NCBI RefSeq assembly: GCF_040812015.1
Contig: NZ_JBFNXJ010000010.1
Coordinates: forward strand, 122,747-186,746
Length of the DNA: 64,000 nucleotides
Direction: 5' to 3'
Source: Chitinivorax sp. PXF-14
GTDB lineage: Bacteria; Pseudomonadota; Gammaproteobacteria; Burkholderiales; SCOH01
Below are positions 10,430-19,193 of this stretch, piece by piece. The notes below the pieces were generated by a model. The model had not been told where the DNA came from. It worked only from the letters and a program-made list of their open reading frames with translations, and made no database searches. Position numbers and translations under genes: made by a program. Each line of letters starts with the position of its first letter. The stretch's first letter is position 1.

Positions 10430-11122
10430 ATGGCAGACAATCAAGTACAGGTCGATGTCTCGGTGTTCATGGCATCGTCCATCCATGACATGAAGAATTC
10501 GCTGAGCCTGCTCAGCGGCATGCTGGAGAAGTTTCTCGGTGATCTGTCACCGCAGACCTTCGACGGATATTCGCAGATGGCGCAGATGCTGTACGAGGTC
10601 CAGCGCGTCAACGGCAACCTGATCCAGCTGCTCACGCTCTACAAGCTCGGCAATGAGCTCTACCCATTCGATGCCGCCCCGCACGAGATGTCGGGTTTCG
10701 TTGCCGACGTGGTGGCGCAGAACGAGGCGCTGTTTGCATCGAAGTCGATCACCCTGACGATCGATGTCCCCGAGGAGCTCGTCTGGCACTTCGACGAAGA
10801 CCTGGTCGCCGGCGCCATCAACCAGGCCATGAACAACGCGGCCAACTATACGCATGACCGCATCGCCCTGATCGTGCGCCAGTCCGGCGACGATATCGAA
10901 ATACGCGTCGAGGACAACGGCAAGGGCTACCCCGCCGCGATTCTCGCCGCACCCGACGCACTCGCGCGCGGCGTCAATTTCGCCACTGGCAGCACCGGGC
11001 TCGGCCTGCACTTCGCCCATGTCATCGCCAGCCTGCACCGTAACTGCGGCCGCCATGGCACGGTACATCTCGAAAATGGCGGCAGCCTGGGCGGCGGCTG
11101 TTTTGTCCTGACCCTGCCCTGA
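10430..11122 (+). CDS. Sensorless soluble histidine kinase
   Basis: This 230-residue protein is a minimal kinase. A phospho-acceptor region (SSIHDMKNSLSLL, His19) is followed by a HATPase domain with N-box (INQAMNNAANY), G1 (EDNGKGYP) and G2 (GSTGLGLHFA). No membrane helix or input domain is visible, so the signal must come from a partner. The receiver-TPR gene starts 27 bp downstream, making a two-component pair likely. I chose ATG 10430, preceded by TGGAG, over a GTG at 10400. Confidence 0.85.
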   Translation: MADNQVQVDVSVFMASSIHDMKNSLSLLSGMLEKFLGDLSPQTFDGYSQMAQMLYEVQRVNGNLIQLLTLYKLGNELYPFDAAPHEMSGFVADVVAQNEALFASKSITLTIDVPEELVWHFDEDLVAGAINQAMNNAANYTHDRIALIVRQSGDDIEIRVEDNGKGYPAAILAAPDALARGVNFATGSTGLGLHFAHVIASLHRNCGRHGTVHLENGGSLGGGCFVLTLP

Positions 11123-11148
11123 GCCCCCCAACCGTGTGAGGTTGAAGC

Positions 11149-12762
11149 ATGTCCCACGCTGGATTGCCCAATTTTGCCGACCTCCGCTTCCTGATCGTCG
11201 ATGACTTCCATGGCATGCGCAGCATGCTGCGCGACATGCTGCGCGACGCTGAGGCGAAGCACATCGACACCGCCATGCACGGCACCGAAGCGATCGGTCT
11301 GCTGCGCAATCACAAATACGATGTGGTGCTGTGCGACTTCAACCTCGGTGATGGTAAGAACGGCCAGCAACTGCTCGAAGAGGCCAAGATCACCCATCTG
11401 ATCGGCCCCGCCTGCGCCTGGATTATGATCACAGCGGAAAAGACCACCGAAGCCGTGATGGGCGCCGTCGAATACCAGCCGGACGGCTACCTGCTCAAGC
11501 CGATCACGGCGGCACAACTGCAGACGCGGCTCGAAAAGATCTGGGTGAAGAAGCGCGCCTTCCAGGAAATCGACCGTGCGCTCTCCGCCAAGGACTACCT
11601 GGCGGCAATCCACCAGTGCGATCAGCGCATCGCCATCGACAAGGTCAATGCGTCGGAACTGATGCGGCTGAAGAGCCAGCTGCTGCTCACCATCGGCGAC
11701 ACCGACCGGGCGCGCGCGCTGTACGAGCAGGTGCTGGCGCAGCGCGACCTGCCCTGGGCCAGGACCGGCTTGGCCAAGGTACATTTCCAGGCGGGCGAAT
11801 ACGATCAGGCAGCCGGCCTGTTGCGCCAGGTCATCGACGAGAACCGTGCCTACCTAGAGGCCTACGACTGGCTCGCGCGCACGCTGCAGAAGCAGGGCGA
11901 CGTGCAGGAAGCAGCGCAGGTGCTGGAGCGCGCCGCCAAGCTCTCGCCGAATTCACCCGAGCGGCAGAAGAACCTGGGCGAGCTCGCGCTGCTGCGTGGC
12001 GACGTCGAGGCAGCGGAAAAGGCCTTCCGCAAGAGCATGGTGGTTGGCGAGCACTCGGTGCTGAAAACGCCGGATGCCTATCTCGGCTATGCGCGCGTCT
12101 GCAGCAAGAAGCAGCAGCCGGGTGACGCGGTCAAGGCGCTGGGCGTGCTGCAGAAGCATTTCGACAGCGATGAGGTGAGGCTGCGCGCCAAGGCGACCGA
12201 AGGCATGGTCTATCGCGACAACCACGACGAGGCCAAGGCCCGCCAGGTCGCGCAGGAAGTCGTTACGCTGCTGGAGAACAGCGAAGGCAAGGCGTCAGGC
12301 AAGGCTGGTCTGGAGGCAGCGGAACTGCTGCTGGCGACCGGCAACAAGGACGCAGCCGTGTCGCTGCTGCAATCGGTCGTCCGCAACAATCACGACGACC
12401 AGGACCTCGTCGGCAAGGTGCAACAGGCCTTTGACAGCGCGGGCATGGCGGAAGAGGGCGCGCGGCTGGTCGCCAGCTCACGCAAGGAAGCAGTCGACAT
12501 GATGAATACCGGCGTGTTGCTGGCGCGCGAGGGCAAGCTAGGCGAGGCCGTCGAGTGGATGCGCAATGCACGCGCAGCCATGCCGTCGAATGTGCGTGTC
12601 CTGTTCAATTTCGCCCACGTGGCGCTGATGTCGCTGCAGAAGCAGGGGCATGACGAAGCGCTGGTGCGCGAGGTCAGGCTCGCGCTGAGCCAGGCCAACA
12701 AGCTGGCACCGGGCGACAAGCGCCATGCCCAGCTATCGAGCCAGCTGGCCAGTCTGGGTTAG
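11149..12762 (+). CDS. Response regulator with TPR output domain
   Basis: The 537-residue protein opens with a receiver domain: acidic pair D18/D19, phospho-acceptor D63 (VVLCDFNLGDG), T95 and K117 (YLLKPI). The rest is a run of TPR-type helical repeats (for example RALYEQVLAQRDLPWARTGL and YLEAYDWLARTLQKQGDVQE). No DNA-binding or enzymatic output is seen, so it probably acts by protein-protein contacts. It follows the kinase gene directly. Its stop overlaps by 3 bp the stop of the convergent thioesterase gene. Confidence 0.88.
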   Translation: MSHAGLPNFADLRFLIVDDFHGMRSMLRDMLRDAEAKHIDTAMHGTEAIGLLRNHKYDVVLCDFNLGDGKNGQQLLEEAKITHLIGPACAWIMITAEKTTEAVMGAVEYQPDGYLLKPITAAQLQTRLEKIWVKKRAFQEIDRALSAKDYLAAIHQCDQRIAIDKVNASELMRLKSQLLLTIGDTDRARALYEQVLAQRDLPWARTGLAKVHFQAGEYDQAAGLLRQVIDENRAYLEAYDWLARTLQKQGDVQEAAQVLERAAKLSPNSPERQKNLGELALLRGDVEAAEKAFRKSMVVGEHSVLKTPDAYLGYARVCSKKQQPGDAVKALGVLQKHFDSDEVRLRAKATEGMVYRDNHDEAKARQVAQEVVTLLENSEGKASGKAGLEAAELLLATGNKDAAVSLLQSVVRNNHDDQDLVGKVQQAFDSAGMAEEGARLVASSRKEAVDMMNTGVLLAREGKLGEAVEWMRNARAAMPSNVRVLFNFAHVALMSLQKQGHDEALVREVRLALSQANKLAPGDKRHAQLSSQLASLG

Positions 12763-13181
12763 GTGGCAGCACCTGGTATGGCGGCGCGCATTGCCTCGGG
12801 CACCGGCACGCTGCCGCCATTCACGTAATCCACCCACACCAGCACGGCGTGGCCGGTGGCGTAGAGCGTCTCGGTGTCGCCCTGCACGCGGAACTCGTGA
12901 TCGATCTTCATGCTGCTGCGCCCGATATGGGTAACGAAAGTGTGGACCTCGACGACAGCCGGGTACACGATCTCTTTCTTGAAGTCACAGCTGATATGCG
13001 CGATCACCGGGCCGGTGGCTTGCGGGTTGATGCCGCAGCCGTGGCTGTCGAGCCAGTCGAGGCGGGCCTGCTCCATGTAACGGAAGTAATAGGTGTTGTT
13101 GAGATGCCCGAGTGCATCCATATCCCCCCAGCGCATGGTGATATGGGCGATATGGGCGGGGATACGGTTGGCGTGTGTCAT
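12759..13181 (-). CDS. Acyl-CoA thioesterase, 4HBT (hotdog) family
   Basis: The 140-residue protein contains RWGDMDALGHLNNTYYFRYM near the N-terminus, the active-site signature of the 4-hydroxybenzoyl-CoA thioesterase family with the catalytic Asp at about residue 22. Such enzymes hydrolyse acyl-CoA thioesters in the cytoplasm; the specific substrate cannot be told. The start at 13181 follows a CAGGAC site and avoids an upstream extension with no family similarity. The gene is convergent with the response regulator. Confidence 0.85.
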   Translation of the reverse strand: MTHANRIPAHIAHITMRWGDMDALGHLNNTYYFRYMEQARLDWLDSHGCGINPQATGPVIAHISCDFKKEIVYPAVVEVHTFVTHIGRSSMKIDHEFRVQGDTETLYATGHAVLVWVDYVNGGSVPVPEAMRAAIPGAAT

Positions 13182-13286
13182 TGATAGGTCCTGGGTCTCG
13201 GCTCGGCAACGAGTGTAACCGAATTCACCGTCGCCTTGCTGCGGTGCGCCATCGGCTTTCGCAAGCGTCGCGCGGCCCAAGTCGGC

Positions 13287-13292
13287 TATAAT
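13287..13292 (+). promoter_or_regulatory. -10 element TATAAT upstream of the RNB exoribonuclease
   Basis: A perfect TATAAT lies 30 bp before the ATG at 13323. A matching -35 hexamer at 17 bp is poor, so only the -10 is assigned. Confidence 0.45.
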
Positions 13293-13322
13293 TTGCCGCT
13301 TTTGTTCAAACAGTTGGGCTCG

Positions 13323-15308
13323 ATGAACGTATTTTACGAAGAAGACGGCGGCTTCAAGGTCGGTAGCGTGATGCAGGCAGCCGAAGCGTCCTACCAGGTC
13401 GAGGCAGTCAGCGGCAAGCGCTCGAAGATCAAGGCAGCCAACGTGCTGCTCAAGTTCGAACGCCAGGCACTGGCCGAATTCCTGCCGCAGGCCGAGGCCG
13501 CCGCAGACGACATCGATAGCCAGTTCCTATGGGAATGCTGCGGGCCCGACGAATTCGCATTCGACGCCCTGGCCGAAGAGTATTTCGGCCACGCGCCCAG
13601 CGCCACCGAGGCCGCCGCCGTGGCCATCCGCCTGCATTCGGCCCCGATGTACTTCTACAAGAAGGGTAAGGGCCGCTACAAGGCAGCACCGGAAGAATCG
13701 CTCAAGGCTGCGCTCGCTGGCATGGAGAAGAAACGTCTGCAGGCCGAGCAAATTGCCCGCCAGGCCGAGCAGCTGGCGCGTTTCGAGTTGCCCGATGGCT
13801 TCCAGCCGCTCGTCATGCAGCTGCTCTACAAGCCGGACAAGAACAGTCTCGAATACAAGTCGCTCGATCAGGCCTGCCAGCAGCTGCAGCTGTCGCCCTT
13901 GCGTCTGATGGAAAAGTGCGGCGCGCTGCCGAGCGCGCACGACTACCACCTGCAACTGTTCCTGCTCGAATACTTCCCCAAGGGCATCGGCTTCCCCGAT
14001 ATCCCGCCGGCACCGGTCGCCGACGAATTGACGCTGGCTGATGCGGAAGCGTTCAGCCTCGACGACTCGAGCACAACCGAGATCGACGATGCATTCACCG
14101 TCAAGCGGCTGGACAACGGCCATTGGCGCATCGGCGTCCATATCGCCGCGCCCAGCCTTGGCATCCTGCCGGAGACACCGCTCGACCAGCTGGTGATGAA
14201 CCGCCTGTCGACCGTCTATTTCCCCGGCAACAAGTACACGATGCTGCCCGACGAGGTGGTCGGCCACTTCACGCTGCAGGAAGGCACGACCTGCCCGGCG
14301 GTATCAATGTATATCGAAATCGACGATGCCTTCGAGGTCATCGCCACCGAGAGTCGCGTCGAACAGGTCAAGATCGCCGCCAACCTGCGCAACGACGTGC
14401 TCGAAGCGCACTTCAACGACGAGACGTTGGCCAACGGTAGCGACGGCGACTACGCATTCAAGGCTGAACTGCGCCTGCTGTGGCAATTCGCCTGCGCGCT
14501 GGAGAAACGCCGCGGCAAGTACGACCCAACCCGCCCGCCGCAGGTCGATTACAACTTCCACGTCGAGGACGACCGCATCCGCATCACCACGCGCAAGCGC
14601 GGCGCGCCGATCGACAAGCTGGTGTCGGAGATGATGATCTTCGTCAATTGCGAGTGGGGGGCATTGCTCGGCGCCAAGAAGGTCCCTGGCATTTACCGCG
14701 CTCAGCAGAACGGCCGCGTGCGTATGACCACGAGCCCCGCACCGCACCAGGGGCTCGGCGTGCCGCAATACGCCTGGTCCAGCTCGCCGCTGCGCCGCGC
14801 GGTCGACCTGATCAACCAGCGCCAGATCGTGTCGGTGCTGCGCGACGAGCCGCCGGTCTACCCCAAGGGCAGCGCAGTGCTGTTCGAGGCGATGCGCGAC
14901 TTCGACGCCACCTACAACGCCTACCTCGACTTTCAGGACCGCATGGAGCGCTACTGGTGCCTGCGCTGGCTCAAGCAGGAAAACGTCGTCGAACTGGGCG
15001 GCACGGTGCTGCGCGACGGCCAGACGGTACGCCTCAACGGCCTGCCGCTGACCACCAAGGTAGCGGCCATGCCGGAGCTCGGCCCCGGTACGCGCGTGGA
15101 CCTGCTGATCGGCGAGCCCGACTACCTGAGCCTGGAGCTCGACTGCAAGTTCAAGCAGGTGCAGGCCGCCCCAGCCGAGGCGCTGGTGGAAGAAATCGAC
15201 GACGAGCACGCGCACATCGATGCGGATGATCTCAGCGATGGCGAAATCGAAGCGCCCACCGAGGCAGCCTCATCCGATCAGGCGACGGAAGGCGAGGCGA
15301 GCGTGTGA
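13323..15308 (+). CDS. RNB-domain exoribonuclease (RNase II/R family)
   Basis: The 661-residue protein carries the RNB catalytic domain: STTEIDDAFTVKRLDNG holds the acidic metal-binding residues, followed by HIAAPS, FPGNKYTMLPDEV and the later TTSPAPHQGLGVPQYAWSSS block that binds RNA. It is expected to degrade single-stranded RNA 3'-to-5'. The N-terminal 250 residues are not obvious cold-shock domains, and the C-terminus ends in an acidic tail (EEIDDEHAHIDADDLSDGEI), so it is a divergent RNase II-like member rather than classical RNase R. The start is ATG 13323. Confidence 0.85.
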   Translation: MNVFYEEDGGFKVGSVMQAAEASYQVEAVSGKRSKIKAANVLLKFERQALAEFLPQAEAAADDIDSQFLWECCGPDEFAFDALAEEYFGHAPSATEAAAVAIRLHSAPMYFYKKGKGRYKAAPEESLKAALAGMEKKRLQAEQIARQAEQLARFELPDGFQPLVMQLLYKPDKNSLEYKSLDQACQQLQLSPLRLMEKCGALPSAHDYHLQLFLLEYFPKGIGFPDIPPAPVADELTLADAEAFSLDDSSTTEIDDAFTVKRLDNGHWRIGVHIAAPSLGILPETPLDQLVMNRLSTVYFPGNKYTMLPDEVVGHFTLQEGTTCPAVSMYIEIDDAFEVIATESRVEQVKIAANLRNDVLEAHFNDETLANGSDGDYAFKAELRLLWQFACALEKRRGKYDPTRPPQVDYNFHVEDDRIRITTRKRGAPIDKLVSEMMIFVNCEWGALLGAKKVPGIYRAQQNGRVRMTTSPAPHQGLGVPQYAWSSSPLRRAVDLINQRQIVSVLRDEPPVYPKGSAVLFEAMRDFDATYNAYLDFQDRMERYWCLRWLKQENVVELGGTVLRDGQTVRLNGLPLTTKVAAMPELGPGTRVDLLIGEPDYLSLELDCKFKQVQAAPAEALVEEIDDEHAHIDADDLSDGEIEAPTEAASSDQATEGEASV

Positions 15309-15333
15309 CAAGCGCTCGCTTTTTGCCTAGAAT
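15305..15333 (+). promoter_or_regulatory. Sigma-70 promoter for the TonB-like gene
   Basis: GTGACA (15305-15310) and TAGAAT (15328-15333) are separated by exactly 17 bp. The -35 overlaps the stop codon of the upstream exoribonuclease gene. The predicted transcription start is near 15340. Confidence 0.65.
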
Positions 15334-15359
15334 CGTTCGTTTAGGACAATGTCTTTAGA

Positions 15360-16265
15360 TTGTTTGCTACCGTGCTGAATACGCTTCGCCTGCCCGAAGG
15401 GCCCGACCGCTCCGGCTTTTACCTGAAAGTCGCGCTGGGGGTATCGATCGCGGCCCATGCCGTGCTGCTGTCGGTAAAATTCGTCTACCCCGAGCTGAAA
15501 AAGCTGTCCAGCACCATGCCGCTCGACATCATCCTGGTGAACAGCAAGAGCCAGTCGGCACCGCTCGACCCGCAGGTGCTGGCACAGGCCAATCTCGACG
15601 GCGGCGGCAACACCGACGAGAACCGCCGCATCAAAACGCCGCTGCCGCTGCAGAAGGATGCCGACATGGCGCAGGAGCAGCAGCTCGAACAAAGCGTCAA
15701 GAAAGAGCGCCAGCTCGAAACCGAGGCGCAGAAGCTGATGACGCAGATGCGTTCCAAGCAGGCGATGCCTCAGCCCGACCAGAAAACGCGCCCGCAGCAG
15801 GAGCAAAGCGAAGGCCAGGATACGCAGGAGCTGGTACAGAAGAGCCTGGCCATGGCCCGCCTCGAAGGCCAGATCAGCAAGGATTGGGACTCCTACCAGC
15901 AGCGGCCGCGCAAGATGTTCATCGGTGCGCGCGCACGCGAGACCTATCAGGCACGCTATGTCGAAGACTGGCGCATGAAGATCGAGCGCATCGGCACCAA
16001 CCTGTTCCCGGAAGAAGCCAAGCGCCGCAAGATCTACGGCTCACTGCAGATGACGGTCGAGATTCGTGCCGACGGCAGCATCGCCAATGTCGAGGTCAAC
16101 CGCAGCTCAGGCCACAAGGTGCTCGATGAGGCGGCCAAGCGTATCGTCTTCCAGGCCGCACCGTATGCGACCTTCCCGCCCGAGCTGCGCAAGCAGGGCG
16201 ACATCATCAGCATTACGCGCACCTGGAGCTTTACCACCGCCGATCAGCTGGTCGGTGGTGACTAG
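15360..16265 (+). CDS. TonB-like energy transducer / cell-envelope protein
   Basis: This 301-residue protein has a membrane helix near residues 22-42 (FYLKVALGVSIAAHAVLL), a long Gln/Glu-rich periplasmic linker, and a C-terminal TonB domain (YGSLQMTVEIRADGSIANVE followed by SSGHKVLDEAAKRIV). TonB proteins transmit proton-motive force to outer-membrane receptors, but no exbB/exbD is adjacent, so a structural role is also possible. The start is uncertain: TTG 15360 or GTG 15372. An ATG at 15349 is out of frame and yields only a 9-codon peptide. Confidence 0.75.
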   Translation: MFATVLNTLRLPEGPDRSGFYLKVALGVSIAAHAVLLSVKFVYPELKKLSSTMPLDIILVNSKSQSAPLDPQVLAQANLDGGGNTDENRRIKTPLPLQKDADMAQEQQLEQSVKKERQLETEAQKLMTQMRSKQAMPQPDQKTRPQQEQSEGQDTQELVQKSLAMARLEGQISKDWDSYQQRPRKMFIGARARETYQARYVEDWRMKIERIGTNLFPEEAKRRKIYGSLQMTVEIRADGSIANVEVNRSSGHKVLDEAAKRIVFQAAPYATFPPELRKQGDIISITRTWSFTTADQLVGGD

Positions 16266-16290
16266 GCACAGGCTACGGCATGCAACCATG

Positions 16291-16322
16291 AAAAAACCCG
16301 TCACCTTGGTGACGGGTTTTTC
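16291..16322. terminator. Bidirectional terminator between TonB-like gene and gatB
   Basis: AAAAACCCGTCACC and GGTGACGGGTTTTT form a perfect inverted repeat around a tiny loop, with A-run and T-run on opposite sides, so it can terminate both convergent genes. Confidence 0.9.
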
Positions 16323-16353
16323 TTTACCGGCCAGCGTGGCCGACTGCCGACAA

Positions 16354-17781
16354 TCAGCCCTGGAGCTTCTTCTTCAACAGTTCGTTGACTTGGGCCGGGT
16401 TGGCCTTGCCCTTGCCGGCCTTCATCACCTGCCCCACGAGCGAGCCGAACACCTTCTCCTTACCGCCGCGGTATTCCTCGACCATGGCCGGGTTGGCCGC
16501 CAGCACCGAATCGACGATGGCTTCGATCGCACCACTGTCGACCTGCTTCAGGTCGAGCTCGTCGATCAGCAGGTCGGCCGACTTGTCGGACTCCCACATC
16601 GCCTTCATCACATCCTTGGCACCCTTGTTGTTGATGGTGCTGTCGGTGATGCGCTTGATCAGGCCAGCCAGGCGCTCGCTCGACACCGGGCTCTCGGTGA
16701 TGTCCTTTTCCTCGCGGTTCAGCGCCGCCGACACATCGCCCATGATCCAGTTGGCTGCAAGCTTGGCATCGGCGCCAGCCGCCACAGTGGCTTCATAGTA
16801 GGCCGCCAGCGCCTTGGTCGCGGTCAGCGTGCGTGCGTCGTATTCCGTCAGGCCGTATTGCTCGACGAAGCGCTGCTTCATCGCAGCCGGCAGCTCGGGC
16901 ATCTCGCCCTTGACCCGTGTAATCCAGTCGTTGTCGATATACAGCGGCAGCAGGTCCGGGTCGGGGAAGTAGCGATAGTCGTGCGCGTCTTCCTTGGTGC
17001 GCATCATGCGGGTCTCGCCGGTATCCGGGTTGAACAGCACGGTGGCCTGCACGATCTTGTTGCCGTCCTCGATCTGCTCGATCTGCCACTGCACCTCGTA
17101 GTCGATCGCCTGTTGCAGGAACTTGAAGCTGTTGAGGTTCTTGATCTCGCGCCGCGTGCCGAATTCCTTCTGCCCCTCGGGGCGGACGGAGACGTTGGCA
17201 TCGACGCGGAAGCTGCCCTCCTGCATATTGCCGTCGCAGATGCCGAGCCAGGTCACCAGGCTGTGCAACGCCTTGGCATAGGCAACCGCTTCGGCCGACG
17301 AGCGCATTTCGGGCTCGGACACGATCTCGAGCAGAGGCGTGCCGGCGCGGTTGAGGTCGATGCCGGACATGCCGTGGAAGTCTTCATGAAGGCTCTTGCC
17401 GGCATCTTCCTCGAGGTGGGCACGGGTCAGATTGATCACCTTCTCGTGCTCGCCGACCTGGATCGCGATCGTGCCGCCCTCGATCACCGGCAGCTCAAAC
17501 TGGCTGATCTGATAGCCCTTGGGCAGGTCGGGGTAGAAGTAATTCTTGCGCGCGAAGATCGATTTCTGGTTGATCTTCGCGCCGATGGCGAGGCCGAACT
17601 TGATCGCGCGCTCGACCGCGCCACGGTTCATCACCGGCAGCACGCCGGGTAGCGCGATGTCCACCGCGCAGGCCTGGCGGTTAGGCTCGGCGCCGAAGGC
17701 AGTCGAGGCGCCCGAAAAGATCTTCGATTGGGTCGATAGCTGGGTATGCACTTCCAGGCCGATGACGACTTCCCACTTCAT
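16354..17781 (-). CDS. gatB: Asp/Glu-tRNA amidotransferase subunit B (GatB)
   Basis: GatB binds misacylated Glu-tRNA(Gln) or Asp-tRNA(Asn) and activates it for amidation by the GatA glutaminase. The 475-residue protein begins [20 protein letters not shown], has the family zinc/cradle region ([20 protein letters not shown] block present as [16 protein letters not shown]) and ends in the YqeY-like tail domain ([18 protein letters not shown]). The ATG at 17781 fits family length; upstream in-frame sequence is unrelated. It is separated from gatCA by two non-translation genes. Confidence 0.96.
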   Translation of the reverse strand: MKWEVVIGLEVHTQLSTQSKIFSGASTAFGAEPNRQACAVDIALPGVLPVMNRGAVERAIKFGLAIGAKINQKSIFARKNYFYPDLPKGYQISQFELPVIEGGTIAIQVGEHEKVINLTRAHLEEDAGKSLHEDFHGMSGIDLNRAGTPLLEIVSEPEMRSSAEAVAYAKALHSLVTWLGICDGNMQEGSFRVDANVSVRPEGQKEFGTRREIKNLNSFKFLQQAIDYEVQWQIEQIEDGNKIVQATVLFNPDTGETRMMRTKEDAHDYRYFPDPDLLPLYIDNDWITRVKGEMPELPAAMKQRFVEQYGLTEYDARTLTATKALAAYYEATVAAGADAKLAANWIMGDVSAALNREEKDITESPVSSERLAGLIKRITDSTINNKGAKDVMKAMWESDKSADLLIDELDLKQVDSGAIEAIVDSVLAANPAMVEEYRGGKEKVFGSLVGQVMKAGKGKANPAQVNELLKKKLQG

Positions 17782-17804
17782 GTCTGTATTCTCTCTCGCA
17801 ACAA

Positions 17805-18431
17805 TTATTCGGCGCTGCGCTTGAACGTCGCCAGCAGCGCCCCGGCACCCACGAACAGGCTGCCGAAAGTCCGGTTCATCCATTTGATATGGTGCGCCTC
17901 GCGCAGGGCGCTCAGCACGCGGCTCGCCAGCAGCGTGTAGCCGCTCATCACTACCACATCGGTAAACATCAGTGTGCCGGCGCAGATCAGGTATTGCTGC
18001 GCCTGCGCCGCATGGGGGTTGATGAACTGTGGCAACACGGCCAGCATGAACACGATCCCCTTGGGGTTGCTGGCGTTGACCAGAAACCCTTCCACCACCA
18101 GCTGCCGGGGCGTATGCCCGCCCTCGTCATGAAACTCGATCGGCTGCGGCTCCGCGCGCCATTGCTGGATGCCGAGCCAGACCAGATAGACCACGCCCAG
18201 CCACTTGATCACCATGAACGCATGCTGGCTCGCCGCCAGCACCGCCCCCAGGCCCGCCGCCACGATCGCGATCAGGAAGATCACACCGAGCTGCAGGCCG
18301 AAGATATTCCACAGGCCCTTGCGGTAGCCGTAGCGCATGCCCGTGCTCATCGACTTGATGGCGCCCGCGCCGGGCGACAGGCTGATGAGCCAGCTCGCGA
18401 CGAAGAAGGCGATCCAGGTTTGCTGCGTCAT
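17805..18431 (-). CDS. LysE/RhtB-family amino-acid exporter
   Basis: This 208-residue inner-membrane protein has about six hydrophobic helices and the family signature [20 protein letters not shown] near its N-terminus, plus [15 protein letters not shown] in the middle. RhtB/LysE carriers export amino acids such as homoserine, threonine or lysine; which one is moved here cannot be told. The start ATG at 18431 overlaps the stop of the upstream acetyltransferase (ATGA), so the two are coupled. gatB begins 24 bp downstream of its stop. Confidence 0.88.
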   Translation of the reverse strand: MTQQTWIAFFVASWLISLSPGAGAIKSMSTGMRYGYRKGLWNIFGLQLGVIFLIAIVAAGLGAVLAASQHAFMVIKWLGVVYLVWLGIQQWRAEPQPIEFHDEGGHTPRQLVVEGFLVNASNPKGIVFMLAVLPQFINPHAAQAQQYLICAGTLMFTDVVVMSGYTLLASRVLSALREAHHIKWMNRTFGSLFVGAGALLATFKRSAE

Positions 18432-19190
18432 GCTGTCTCCGATCCGTCCGCTGCGGCGCGGTACCAATAGCGATAATGGGTGTCGAAGCCAAAGCTACGA
18501 TACAAGGCCACGGCCGGTGCATTCGCCACCACCACCTGCAGGTAGCCATGGTGTGCGCCGCGCTGCGCGGCCCAGCCCAACATCGCAGCTACCACCCGTC
18601 GACCTAGCCCCCGGCGGCGCAGCGCAGGATCGGTCACGACATCGAACAAACCCACCCAGCCGTGCTGGATCACCGCCAGCCCGATCGCCACGACCTGCCC
18701 CGCCTCGCTCAATGCGAAACCGCTGCTGGCCACGGGCAGACGCGACAACATGTCGCGCACGATGCCCAGTTCAACATCGGACTCGCCCATCAGGCGCTGC
18801 CGCGCACGCAACCAGTCTTCGTCGAGCGCCGGCATGGCCGCCACCTCGGTCGACAGTCCGAACTCGGCCGGTAAAGCCGCGACCTGCACCAGCGTCGGGT
18901 CAAGCACACGATACCCACGCGCCGCCAACAGCGGGTCCAGCTGCGGCGGCGCCACCTGCTCGGCCAGCTTGAACAGCGGCCTCAATCCCCAGTCCCGATA
19001 AACCGCCTCGCAGGCGACTACGGTCAATTCCATCTCCTGCACGCCCGTGTACAGGGGCAGCACCGAGTTGGCATGCTTGCGTAGCCCTGGCTATGCCTCA
19101 GCACCCAGCCGTCGACCAGCCTGCAATCGAGCGCAGGCAGCGCATTGGCCGACCACTCCTCGATGTCGCGCGGTGAAGGCAGCCTTTGCG
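18428..19190 (-). pseudogene. GNAT-family N-acetyltransferase with apparent N-terminal frameshift
   Basis: The continuous frame from 19063 to 18428 encodes a GNAT acetyltransferase with the acetyl-CoA loop RRRGLGRRVVAAML and a C-terminal VVVANAPAVALYRSFGF. The family's N-terminal block appears in another frame just upstream (SANALPALDCRLVDGWVLRH, ending SQGYA) and joins smoothly to KHANSVLPLYTG if one base is added near 19075-19085. No in-frame ATG precedes that block either. So the gene seems to have lost its start through a one-base deletion, or the sequence carries an error here. It lies between gatA and the RhtB gene. Confidence 0.65.
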
Positions 19191-19193
19191 AGC

